From Carcinoscorpius rotundicauda (Eukaryota; Arthropoda; Merostomata; Xiphosura; Limulidae), in assembly GCA_011833715.1 (NCBI GenBank), contig CM022391.1, forward strand, positions 12,291,375 through 12,355,374: DNA of 64,000 nt, written 5' to 3'. The notes below the pieces were generated by a model, which was given only the letters and a program-made list of their open reading frames with translations, was not told where the DNA came from and made no database searches. How positions within the stretch are numbered: the stretch's first letter is position 1; each line of letters begins with the position of its first letter. This document shows, in pieces, positions 14,101 to 22,109 of the stretch. Made by a program: the position numbers and the translations under genes.

Positions 14101-17100
14101 TTGTGGCTTTACTTGTCAAGATGAACAATATTATGTTGTGTTTTGTGGCTTTACTTGTCAAGATGAACAATATTATGTTGTGTTTTGTGGCTTTACTTGT
14201 CAAGATGAACAATATTATGTTGTGTTTTTTGTGGCTTTACTTGTCAAGATGAACAATATTATGTTGTTTTTTTGTGGCTTTACTTGTCAAGATGAACAAT
14301 ATTATGTTGTTTTTTGTGGCTTTACTTGTCAAGATGAACAAACAAAATTTCTTCAGTGCATAAACAATCTACATAAAGACATACAATGTGATGTTGAAAA
14401 CGAAAATAACTACACAAATGTGACATAAACTGACTTTCTAATCATGTAACCCACCAGAAGCTAAGTGTTCTAAAAAGCATCCCAAATTTATCATATACAA
14501 CATGCAAAACAGAAAGCATTGTGGGAGAAGTTGTACACTTAACAGAATGCTTTGCCAACATAACCTAATTCATTTCTACACAAACTAATAATGGACATAA
14601 AAAACACAGACAAGAAACATCTAATAAATAAACAAACTTAAGAAATGCTTCGCAGAACAAAAGAAACCAAATGACTTGCACTATCCCTTATACAGAAAAT
14701 ATTAGTATACATCTATCAGAAATTTATAAAAGAAAACTTATGAAAATATAACCTTGATATGAGGACAAGGTTCACTTTTACTCCTGGAATGAAGATTAAA
14801 GATGTTAAGAAAATTATATTACAAACCAATTCCACAAAGAAACATTTACAAAATAAGGTGTAACAGTTGCTTACCCTTTTACACTGATGAAAACAGGACA
14901 TGTTTCTCCAAGTCCATAAGTATGTGAATGTAAACATGAGCCTGACAATAACATGATGAAAATCAGAGAAACTTGGATAATAAAATCAATCGTTCCCACA
15001 ATTAACAAATATCCAGACACATCTCTATATGTGTTTTATCATTATTTTCCCAGACATTCCTAATCTTATGTTGGTACTTTACACAATATCATGTTTATTC
15101 TTTTTTTTCTTTTTCATGTTCAACACTATAGATACATAATCTGTCATCTCGTGTGGATTGATATGTACACACAAAAGTAACCAGTATTTATTTTAAAATT
15201 TAAGTACTTAAATATTTTTTTATCGTTAAAACTTGAGTATGTATAAATGATTGCACCAGTGATCAACGCATTGTACCTGTTTTAAAAGTATTCTTCCTTG
15301 CTATAACTTGTAATAAAATATGTTTTTATTTATTTTTGTGTTGCATATTTAATGATTTTTTTTAAGTTGTGGAATCTTTCCTTTCCAGATTGTTCATAAT
15401 ACTGTGGTAGATACATCTGTTGTTTTCCCACACAAGAGAGGCTTACCTTTCAAACGAGCCCTACGAACTCTGATGGCAGAAAATCTTAATAAAATTATAC
15501 AGAATGATGGTAAGTTCTCAAATTACACAAAATGTTGTGTTAAACTTAATAATTATATGGAATGATGGTAAACTCTCAAGTGGCATAAAAGATTGTTTTA
15601 AATTTAATAATTGTAAGGAATGATGGTAAGTGCTCAAGTGACATGGAATATTGTATTAAACTTAATAATTATGAGGAATGATGGTACGTTCTCAAGTAAA
15701 GTGCAGTATCGTGTTATAGACTTGATAATTTATAAGTAGCAATAGTAAATTATCATATGTCATTAAATGTGGTGTTACACTTGATAATTATACAGAATAA
15801 TGGTATGTTCTTAAGTAACTGGAATGTTGTGTTAAATGTAATAATTTATTCTGAACTTTGTAATAACATAAATTTCTCTTGGAAAACAGGATAAGAAAAT
15901 GTCAGAATAATAGTAACTTTATGGCTCTTATCACTACAGTGTGTTCTTAATAAAATTGTGTTTATTTTAATGAAAACTAAATCACTATGTTGCCACTATC
16001 AAAGTATTCAGAACTTAGATAAGTATACAGTTTATTGATACAAGTACTGCATAGTTCTAGTGATTTAAAATCAATCTATATTTAGTACTCATTACTAATA
16101 ATTAAAAAGTTAATGGCTGTATTATCAATCATTCTGTGAGTATTGATTTACGAGTTCTCAGTTTTACCACAAGTCAATTCTTTCATACAAGTGGAAAACA
16201 CCTAAAGTGGAGAAAAAAAAAACTGTGTTGTTTATAGGATTAAAGTTTATTCTAAAAGTGGCCTGGCATAGCCAAGTGATTGGGGTGCTTAACTGGTAAT
16301 CTGATGATTGTAGGTTTGAATACCCATCACACCAAACATGCTTGCCATTTCATCCTTGGGGACATTATAATGTGATGGTCAGTCCTGCTGTTCATTGGTG
16401 AAAGAGTAGCCCAAGAGTTGGTAGTGGATGATGATGACTAGTTACCTTCTCTCTTGTTTTACACTGCAAAATTAGGGATGGCTAGTGCAAATAGCCCTTG
16501 TGTAACTTCATGCAAAAATTCAAAACAAACACAAATACAAAATTATTTTAAAAGAAGATGCATTAATCAGAGTTTGCACTTTTCTAAGGTATCTCAGTAG
16601 CTCAAAACATCATTAAAAGTACTTTTAACCAGTTAGAAAATTTCACTTATTGCCTCAGCTCTGATTGGGATACCTATGTTACAAAAAACGTTTGTTTTTA
16701 TGTGCTTGTGTTGGCTATGTAAAAACTGTAAATTTTTAATTAATTTTACGTGACAAAAAATAATTTTTTAAAGAAAAGTTATTTCTTATTTATCACCTTA
16801 TATGAAGTATTCAAATATTATTTTAACATTTACTACAAGTAGTCATTTTTGTCTCTCAAGTCACCTAACATTTAACATCAAACTCAAAATAATAAAACAA
16901 ACTTTCTGGTAGAATTTGGGCATAATTTTTTTACCTTTTTTCTTTGATGTATTAAATTATATAAAAATTAGTATTTTGTAAGTTAAAGAAACAACTTTCA
17001 TTTCTAGATCAGTTTTGATTTACACTTCTCATGAACAGTTCTTCACATTTCTGTAAAATAGCCTTTTAACTCTCGTGCACAGTAGCCTTGCATTTTAAAA

Positions 17101-17419
17101 ATTTCTGCAAGTTACAGCAGTGTACGTAGCTATCATTTAGACCGTGAAATTTATCACATCTCCCTAATAAAATGTGTGATGTTTTACAGTGTACATAGGT
17201 TTAACATAGAGCTAGCCTACATCCAGAACATAGTGTGTGTTATTTTTAATAGTATATCTGTTATTACACCACTTAATCTTACTTTCAATCAAATGGTCAA
17301 GAATCTAATGTCTTTGTTTATTTCCAGTGGAAGGACATGATAGCCAAGAGGATGCAGTTGCCTGTTATGAACTAATGCTGTGGAAAGTAAAAGAAGATCT
17401 TCGAAAAATGAATCGATGA
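1991..17419 (+). CDS. REXO1: RNA exonuclease 1 homolog (REXO1), C-terminal 302 residues, eight exons
   Basis: A 3'-to-5' exonuclease of the DEDDh (RNase T/Rex) superfamily, known as a nuclear RNA-processing enzyme. Exons are 1991-2131, 3907-4020, 4991-5064, 6971-7084, 10950-11065, 12188-12326, 15389-15509 and 17328-17419. All junctions are GT-AG, phases match, and the sum is 303 codons including TGA. Counting from the first full codon, a zinc-type cluster is visible (C52, C55, C73, H76, then CC at 95-96 and 105-106) with the family signature EECVYHWGR. The exonuclease motifs follow: DCEM (D144, E146), IGHSLESDL (H222, D227) and GHDSQEDA (H276, D281). The set D144/E146/D227/H276/D281 is the complete catalytic quintet, so this copy looks functional. 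The long N-terminal part of REXO1 proteins is outside the window. REXO5-type relatives are less likely because the YHWGR cluster and the linker match REXO1. Confidence 0.92.
2498..2646 (+). repeat. SINE family A (tRNA-derived), 5'-truncated, degraded
   Basis: It matches the window's SINE A from 'caccaaacatgctcgccc' through 'gagtagcccaag' to an A-rich tail (attcaaaaacaaacc). The tRNA head is missing and the central part is shortened. It lies in REXO1 intron 1 of this window. Confidence 0.8.
3907..4020 (+). CDS. REXO1: REXO1 exon 2: Cys/His cluster
   Basis: The acceptor is cctatgcag and the donor is AGAA|gtaagt. It encodes TCSRCQTVYRV..NEEECVYHWGR, holding the first CxxC pair and the C..H pair of the putative zinc site. 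An overlapping minus-strand open frame over 3888-4082 is a shadow of this exon. Confidence 0.9.
4440..4898 (+). mobile_element. 3' portion of a non-LTR retrotransposon (same family as 20.54 and 52.73 kb)
   Basis: It ends in 'tttgtgccataaaacac' followed by an (AACC)n-like tail. The preceding about 400 bases match, as reverse complement, the segment 52732-53150, including the motif around 'cttcaggtgact' and the T-rich run. No coding sequence remains. Confidence 0.75.
4991..5064 (+). CDS. REXO1: REXO1 exon 3: second cysteine pairs
   Basis: This short 74-nt exon lies between ttactcttag and GCT|gtaagt. It encodes IAGSIESRYSCCQGD followed by SEGCCVAA, matching the second half of the REXO1 cysteine cluster. 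It ends in phase 0. Confidence 0.85.
5201..5285 (+). repeat. 28-bp tandem repeat, three copies
   Basis: Units begin 'gaaaacatcataaccctc' at 5203, 5231 and 5259. It is intronic. Confidence 0.9.
5570..6420 (+). repeat. Dispersed repeat, copy 1 (second copy at 48.63-49.31 kb)
   Basis: Ordered blocks are shared with 48630-49310: 'cctttggtgcattattta'-like text, 'tttattctttatt', 'gatttacaacttgtaatgg'-like text and 'ctacttaggataaacaaatg'. There is no coding potential and no recognised family; both copies read in the plus direction. Confidence 0.65.
6971..7084 (+). CDS. REXO1: REXO1 exon 4: linker and ExoI motif DCEM
   Basis: The acceptor is atgtttag and the donor is GAAATG|gtaagt. The 38 codons are in phase 0 at both ends. 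It encodes VHEGCEEDTLKGFVKTLPK and then VYSLDCEM, the ExoI motif with two of the metal-binding acidic residues at the extreme 3' end of the exon. Confidence 0.93.
7085..10139. other. REXO1 intron 4, no gene seen
   Basis: AT-rich intronic sequence. A stretch at about 8577-8660 resembles 60684-60765, suggesting an old dispersed repeat. A short inverted repeat (ggttggt / accaacc) is at about 8728-8752. The 67-residue open frame at 8183-8386 has no recognisable similarity. Confidence 0.6.
10140..10949 (+). repeat. Minisatellite derived from the REXO1 exon 5 acceptor
   Basis: The first four units are nearly identical with a 67-bp period ('aaacaacag' at 10142, 10209, 10276 and 10343). Later units are shorter and more diverged. 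Each contains a version of 'cttgtttcattgttaaacaa' followed by 'cagtgaatg.aggactttcaa'. The true exon 5 boundary, 'ttgtttcagtgttatacaac' continuing 'agcaggtatggaacttacaa', is the same sequence. Open frames at 10351-10865 are by-products. Confidence 0.9.
10950..11065 (+). CDS. REXO1: REXO1 exon 5: core beta strands after DCEM
   Basis: The acceptor is ttgtttcag and the donor is ACAAG|gtaggt. It encodes CYTTAGMELTRITVI and VKPENPILDYNTR, the conserved stretch following DCEM. The acceptor and first bases of this exon are the apparent source of the minisatellite at 10140-10949. Confidence 0.92.
11066..12187. other. REXO1 intron 5, no feature seen
   Basis: AT-rich intron between two well-supported exons. 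I see no repeat or coding signal in it. Confidence 0.6.
12188..12326 (+). CDS. REXO1: REXO1 exon 6: ExoII motif
   Basis: It lies between gtttcag and CTCAAG|gtaagt. It encodes RFSGIT..DM.GVTTRLRDIQ and ILIGHSLESDLKALK. The Asp of SDL is the ExoII metal ligand. It ends in phase 0. Confidence 0.93.
12418..12562 (+). repeat. SINE family A remnant, strongly degraded
   Basis: 'gggttataatgtgatggtca' and 'ttggcagtggg' followed by 'aattaggag' follow the order of SINE A's middle and 3' half, with many substitutions and small deletions. Confidence 0.55.
12657..12760 (+). pseudogene. Broken duplicate of REXO1 exon 7
   Basis: It aligns to 15389-15490: 'actgtagtggatacat' against 'actgtggtagatacat', then a shared 'gttttcccac', and an aligned run to 'cttaat'. 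The intron flank is copied too ('gtgttacatattcaatgatt' at about 12611 against 'gtgttgcatatttaatgatt' at about 15339). The acceptor AG is gone, one base is lost (frameshift) and a TAG follows, so it cannot be used as an exon. Confidence 0.8.
12834..13030 (+). mobile_element. Penelope-like element fragment, RT motif A region (copy 1)
   Basis: Reads SSFNIINLFPQTPYHE, resembling the motif A segment of Penelope-like RTs (SFDVVNLFTNIP..EA), with the catalytic Asp replaced. It is a diverged direct repeat of 13577-13766. Flanking sequence to 13576 is A-rich and may be further PLE coding remnant, too decayed to assign. Confidence 0.55.
13577..14430 (+). mobile_element. Penelope-like element RT remnant (copy 2), palm region
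   Basis: Successive pieces match Penelope-like RTs in order. SSFVVVNLFPQTPCHEA is motif A, with the Asp replaced. ELLQLVTFIWFQHRNLYFLQ then FRGLAVGN corresponds to Y.Q..G.AMGSPLSP. RYVYYVVFCGF sits where the YVDD motif should be. KFLQCINNLHKDIQCDVENE follows, as in the thumb-side region. Stops and the lost aspartates show it is dead. A GIY-YIG endonuclease, typical of many PLEs, was not found downstream. Confidence 0.65.
14003..14343 (+). repeat. 42-bp tandem array inside the Penelope-like RT, about 8 copies
   Basis: The unit is 42 bp, exactly 14 codons, reading YYVVFCGFTCQDEQ. Early copies are identical; the last three vary in the length of the T run. It is open in several frames on both strands, which explains the 80-138 residue open frames here. 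The unit starts at the position of the catalytic YVDD motif of the host element. Confidence 0.9.
14431..15388. other. REXO1 intron 6, right part
   Basis: Non-coding. The first 150-500 bases may be the decayed 3' part of the Penelope-like element, but I cannot point to a motif. The minus-strand open frame at 14716-14937 is short and unsupported. Confidence 0.4.
15389..15509 (+). CDS. REXO1: REXO1 exon 7
   Basis: The acceptor is ctttccag and the donor is GATG|gtaagt. It encodes IVHNTVVDTSVVFPHKRG and FKRALRTLMAENLNKIIQND, the conserved region between ExoII and ExoIII. A broken copy of this exon is at 12657-12760, and its 3' end plus donor is reiterated downstream to 15860. Confidence 0.93.
15503..15860 (+). 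repeat. 58-bp repeat built from the REXO1 exon 7 donor, about 6 copies
   Basis: 'aatgatggta' occurs at 15503 (the true donor), 15561, 15619 and 15677, with decayed versions at 15741 and 15796. Each is preceded by 'cttaataattat..gg' (exon: cttaataaaattatacag) and followed by 'ctcaa'. At least the copies at 15619 (gtaagt) and 15677 (gtacgt) keep donor-like sequence. Confidence 0.85.
16259..16541 (+). repeat. SINE family A, near full length, diverged
   Basis: The tRNA-like head 'gcctggcatagccaagtgat' and the B-box-like 'aggtttgaatacc' precede the body 'caccaaacatgcttgcc', then 'gagtagcccaagagttgg', and an A-rich tail. This is the most complete head among the SINE A copies here. It lies in REXO1 intron 7. 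Confidence 0.9.
17328..17419 (+). CDS. REXO1: REXO1 terminal coding exon: ExoIII motif and stop
   Basis: The acceptor is ttatttccag. It encodes VEGHDSQEDAVACYELMLWK and ends ..KMNR followed by TGA at 17417-17419. H276 and D281 of GHDSQEDA complete the DEDDh site. The length and ending are normal for the family. Confidence 0.93.
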
Positions 17420-19410
17420 CACAAAATGCCTGAAGTCATTGATGTATATACTATATTAGTACTTTTCACTTAGTCAACACTTATGTAGTAAATTAAGGAG
17501 TTATCATTTTAATGCAGTAGAACTGCAGTAGCTTGTTACTTTATATGATTAATCATCCACTATTTATTACTTTGCTTTGTTGTCACAGAAGTTAGGAAAA
17601 ACAGTAGCTTTTTTTATACAAATTATGATATAAAATGTTTTTTTCTTGTTTTCAGTCAGTTTTGTAAGTAATGTTTCAAAACGTTGAGATATAGGGAAAA
17701 AAGTGAAGTTTATATCTTAGGTGTACATAATTTTTTCATCGGTGGTTAAATTTGTGATTACAATTTTCATTGTGTCTAGGATTAAATAATTCACCATTTT
17801 GCAAAAAAAGTAGAACCTGGAAACTAGTTATGCTAAAAGTATCCAAGTCTTTCTTTCAATCAATGCTTAAGTACAAGAAGAGCTGTAGGTTCCACAATGT
17901 ACTTCATTCATAAAATATTCCTAACTTAAGTGTATCCTAACTATATAATTTATGAGCTGAAGAACAAACACTGAGTAAGTTAAAACTCAAGCTCAAGGAG
18001 ATCATTTAAATGTAACCAAAACCTTGAAACCTTAAGAAAACAGAAAAAAAAGTAAAAAAAAATACATATAGATATATTTGATATTTCAGTTGATCTTTCC
18101 ACCAGTATATTTTGTTGATATTCTTAAAGTACAAACTTCATTTCAGAAGATCAGAAATTCCTTATTCTTAGTACACTTAAAAAGTCTGAAAAAGAAAATG
18201 ATAGTGCTAAGGAGGATGTTTATATCTTGAGGACTATGATTACCAGGACCATAGAGAAGACCTCTGTTTCAAAAAGTAAATGATAGTGCTAAGGAGGATG
18301 TTTATATCTTGAGGACTAGGATTACCAGGACCATAGAGAAGACCTCTGTTTCAAAAAGTAAATGATAGTGCTAAGGAGGATGTTTATATCTTGAGGACTA
18401 TGATTACCAGGATCATAGAGAAGACCTCTGTTTCAAAAAGTAAATGATAGTGCTAAGGAGGATGTTTATATCTTGAGGACCAGTGTTACCAGGACCATAG
18501 AGAAGATCTTTCTTTGAAAGATCTAGCCATAATATTGAATAGAACATAGATATACCATTCTTCAAGTTTCCAGTCCCAGATTTTGTAAGATATGAATACT
18601 AAGAGTAAAAACACACCTTCAGAGAATGAAAGATGTACATTATAACACTGAGTTATACAGTCAGTAGCACTTAATTTAAGGATATGATGTCTACATTAAC
18701 AGTAGAGTAATTTTTTTAAAAAACAGTAACTTGCAAAGTTTTGAATTGATTAGAAATGCTGTTGCATTAAAACTGGAATGTACCCCATTTTTACATAATG
18801 CTGCATCCTTCAACTTATCTCAGTGGTGGTGACATTTGAAGTGTTGTAGTCTTTGACAATCCCAGAGTCAATAAATACACACACTGGTTTTCTGCTATAA
18901 TAGCTAACAAAAACGAAAGACTTGTGTTACTTTTTTTCTGACTTTAGTACAGTTAGTATGTGATCTGATACTCAAAGGGGCTTTTCAGGATGTGTCTTCT
19001 AGGAAGTTACATTTCTCAAATTTGAAGAAATCTTTCTTGAAATAGGACATTTAAGAAAATTCTACTGAAACATATGTGCATGTGTTTGTGATAGTCCTTT
19101 CTGTTTACTTATTGTTAAGAAATAAGCACAAATATACATACGATGAGGATAATGTACTGAATATAGGATCAACATGAATGATATTACAACAAACTGGGCA
19201 CAAGAAAGGTAACTAACTAGTTAGTTAGCATGTTGTAGCTTTTAAGGTATTTCTTTAAAAATAACAACCATATTTAATAACTGTTCTTCAGTAAATCGGG
19301 AATGTTTCCAGCTGAGTTTTACAGTTAGCAATGTATAAAAGTTCCGGTTATTTAAAAAGAATTTGTATCAAATCAAATACTGTAACCAATAAAGAAGTTA
19401 TTATCTCCTA
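17420..19410 (+). other. Probable 3' untranslated region of REXO1 with candidate poly(A) sites
   Basis: No coding signal follows the TGA. AATAAA occurs at 18870-18875 and 19388-19393. The second is followed within about 30 bases by a GT-rich stretch (tttctggtgtttgtt), a good cleavage-site arrangement, so the 3' end is placed near 19410. An 82-bp tandem repeat lies inside this interval. The end point is inference. Confidence 0.4.
18198..18515 (+). repeat. 82-bp tandem repeat, four copies, in the REXO1 3' UTR region
   Basis: 'atgatagtgctaaggagg' starts at 18198, 18280, 18362 and 18444. The copies are almost identical over their length, so the array is young. Confidence 0.92.
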
Positions 19411-20539
19411 TATGCTAGTTTCTGGTGTTTGTTACTCAATGGAATGATTTCCATTGGTAATCCTATAGGTTTCATACACTTCCACTTTCAGGTGAATGTG
19501 AACATGCAGTTTATAAAAACTAACTATTATGTTATTGTACTTTCAACACATTCAGATGTCCCATTAAATAACCTTTTTGGCTGTGATATTCCCATTTCCA
19601 AATTATCATGCTTAAATTTTTATTTGTAAGTTCTATTTCAGTTTTTCTACTCATATATAATTGGTGGTAACGTTTCATGGTCTTTTTCTCTCTTTTATTT
19701 TTCTGCCAATTGACAAGTACTTTGTATTTCATTAGCTATTCTGTGGTTTTACAACTAGAAAACTTTGTTGTAGTAACAGTGGATAAATAAAATGTTATAA
19801 AAACTTCATTTAGCTCTAGGAATAAGGTAGAATTTTGCAAACAGTAGAAGAAAAGCCACAGAAGTGAAAAGTGGATTTGAAAATAAATAGGATAGATAAA
19901 AAAAATGAAAGATACTTTCCAAAGAGAAGAATAGCTGATTCTGAATAACATAAACACACAAATACCACCACTGCCATAGAAAGAAATAGCAAAACTATAT
20001 AGAGTTTTCTAAAACATTTTAGGTAGAAAAATACCGATATAACAGAATTAACACAGAAAGGATAATTTCATGGGTCTAAGAAGTTTGATAAATTGCAAAA
20101 TGAGAATACCTAAACGTTTTTGAGAGAGAGACATTTCTTCTTTATAGAGTCGTTAAAAAAAATCTTCCATGTATAATATACTAGCAACACTTGAAAGGTA
20201 TGAGATTTGGTAAAGCGTTAGAAAATACAATTACAGAAGACACAGAAATGACCAATAAAAGTTCCACTAGAAATAATTAAAGATTTAAAGCTTAGAGTGA
20301 AAAGGTGTTAATAAATTAGAAAAATTGATAAAATACTGGTGTTACTATTAAGTAGAGTTTATATATTCAGTTTTCCCCTTTATTGAAACAATCGTCAAAT
20401 ATAATCAAGTAATGGTCAGCTGTATAATATCCAGTTATTAATTAGATGTAATGCCATAATATCACTCGTGCATATATATTAGCGTAGGTTACTACATAAT
20501 GAAAGAACTTTTTTTTTTTTTTTACCAATTATTAAACCG
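19411..20539. other. Intergenic, no gene seen
   Basis: AT-rich. The 66-73 residue open frames between 19429 and 19957 lack similarity or exon signals. Confidence 0.55.
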
Positions 20540-21612
20540 AGTACCAACGTTGGACGTTTTCAACAGGTGTTGTGGACGATGGTGTTCAGGTATAGTTCTC
20601 ATGAAACCCTGGCGTTGCTGCAGTGTCCTTGTTTGACATTGTAGTGCATCCCCTGTAGGATCTCATTGGTGGGTGGCGTCAGTGGACACTGTAATGTAGC
20701 ATCTTTATTACGGAAACCCTCATTTATAAAGAAAAAATAGTATCACAGGAAGACGACTACACATGGATAACTGCTCTACAGTCAACGTCACAGTCAGATT
20801 CTGTACATCGATTTCTAATTATCCATTCCTTATTCGAGAAATCTTTTGGGCAGATGTCACCCTTTTTTATTCAAAAGGAATTAGAGGGTCTTGTGACTCC
20901 CCTAAGTCAGTAAAGAAATTGCGCTCTGGAGACATTTTGATGGAAACATCCTCACCACAAGAAACTAAAATCCTCTTGAAATCGAAGGCTATTGGAGACA
21001 TACCCATCGAGGCTACACCCCATACAACTTTGAAATTTTCCAAAGGACTTATAGCTGAGAGGAATTTAAAGAACATTCTTGAGTTTTTAATGCAGTGCAC
21101 CGAATTTCCACTCACAAAGACGGAATTATGATGCCTATTAGTGTTATATATTGACGTTTACATCTCTACGTCCTTCTGCCACAATTAAAGCAGGTTATCT
21201 AAACTGTAAGGCACGGATATACATTCCCAACCCTCTCAGATGTTTCCAGTGTAAACGATTCAGTCACTCAAAAACACCATGTCGCGGTTCTTTAACATGT
21301 GCTTGTGTGGTGGCAAAGACAACGACGCATACGAGTATAAGCTAAAACCACGCCGTGTTAACGGTAGTGGTTCACACCCCTCTTATTCTGTTTCTTTCTC
21401 TAAATGGGTGGAAGGGATATAATTGCAATGCTTGAAGACTATAAATACTATTTCCCACCCAGAAGCTTGGAAATTATTGTCCCCAACTCCATTTTAGAAT
21501 GGCTCCTTTTTACATATCTAAATGATTTTACTTTTTTTATGTTTTTACCAACTGTCTGGCGCAGATAGGTCAGTTGCTTTGCGCTAATAAACGTTAAACA
21601 ACCAATCAAATC
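20540..21612 (+). mobile_element. Non-LTR retrotransposon, internally deleted: 5' UTR, ORF1, 3' tail, no RT
   Basis: 5' UTR about 20540-20762 is the reverse complement of 53262-53420 at high similarity ('ttgacattgtagtgcat' is shared). A decayed ORF1 follows (20763-21330). The 3' end 'tttgcgctaataaacg', then an (AACC)n-like tail to 21612, matches the ends at about 4898 and 52732. Endonuclease and RT are absent, so this copy is a deletion derivative. Confidence 0.75.
20763..21330 (+). pseudogene. LINE ORF1 (gag-like, zinc knuckle) remnant
   Basis: The first frame (20763-21131) contains KKLRSGDILMETSSPQETKI and IGDIPIEATPHTTLKFSKG, the RNA-binding part of Jockey/CR1-type ORF1 proteins. After a frameshift near 21130, the frame from 21151 reads AGYLNCKARIYIPNPLRCFQ then CKRFSHSKTPCRG, with a CX2CX4HX4C knuckle (C-Q-C..H..C). 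Stops prevent expression. The protein would bind element RNA in a ribonucleoprotein. Confidence 0.75.
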
Positions 21613-21831
21613 AATTTTATTCTTTTTGGTCTTGCTAGTTGAAAAAAGTGACTGTTTTAAGTAGTCACAACTTAAAAGTGGTTAGCTCAAAAAATAAAAA
21701 AAACTCGACTTTGCTTATTTATGGGGATTAATTAGGATTTATTCCACTTTTTAAATTTAATTGTGAAAATTTATTTTTTCTTTGATAAGCGATTATAAAA
21801 TAATATATAGTTTTTTGTCCCATTTTATTTG

Positions 21832-21905
21832 ACTCCCGAGTAGCTCAGTGATAATTCAGTAAGCTTATAACGCTAACATTCAGTTTTCAGTTCCAATTTT
21901 GTAGC
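21832..21905 (+). repeat. tRNA-derived SINE (family B-like), degraded
   Basis: 'cccgagtagctcagtgataa' resembles a tRNA A-box region, and 'gcttataacgctaacattca' follows as in the other B-type SINE heads. Confidence 0.55.
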
Positions 21906-22011
21906 TTTGGTTATTTTCATAATTGACCAATCAGGATCATTCATATTTTTCTGAATAAGATGCTGGTTAACCAAAAGCTTTGAGAAAACAATGGAAGTCA
22001 ACAAGTAATTG

Positions 22012-22105
22012 GTTTGGTTGTTACATTAAGCACAGATCTATACATTGGACTATCGGTGCTCTACTCACAACGGGTATCAAAACCTGATATTTTAGGGTCA
22101 AAAGT
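22012..22105 (-). repeat. SINE family B, minus strand, degraded
   Basis: 'attaagcacagatctatac' and 'caacgggtatcaaaacctga' are reverse-complement versions of the family B tail and B-box region seen intact at 24671-24801. Confidence 0.6.
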
Positions 22106-22109
22106 CATT

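Noticed and set aside
13970..14428. 80-138 residue repeat proteins on both strands
   Set aside because: By-products of the 42-bp array inside a dead Penelope-like RT.
20867..21115. 82-residue minus-strand frame
   Set aside because: Shadow of the LINE ORF1 on the plus strand.
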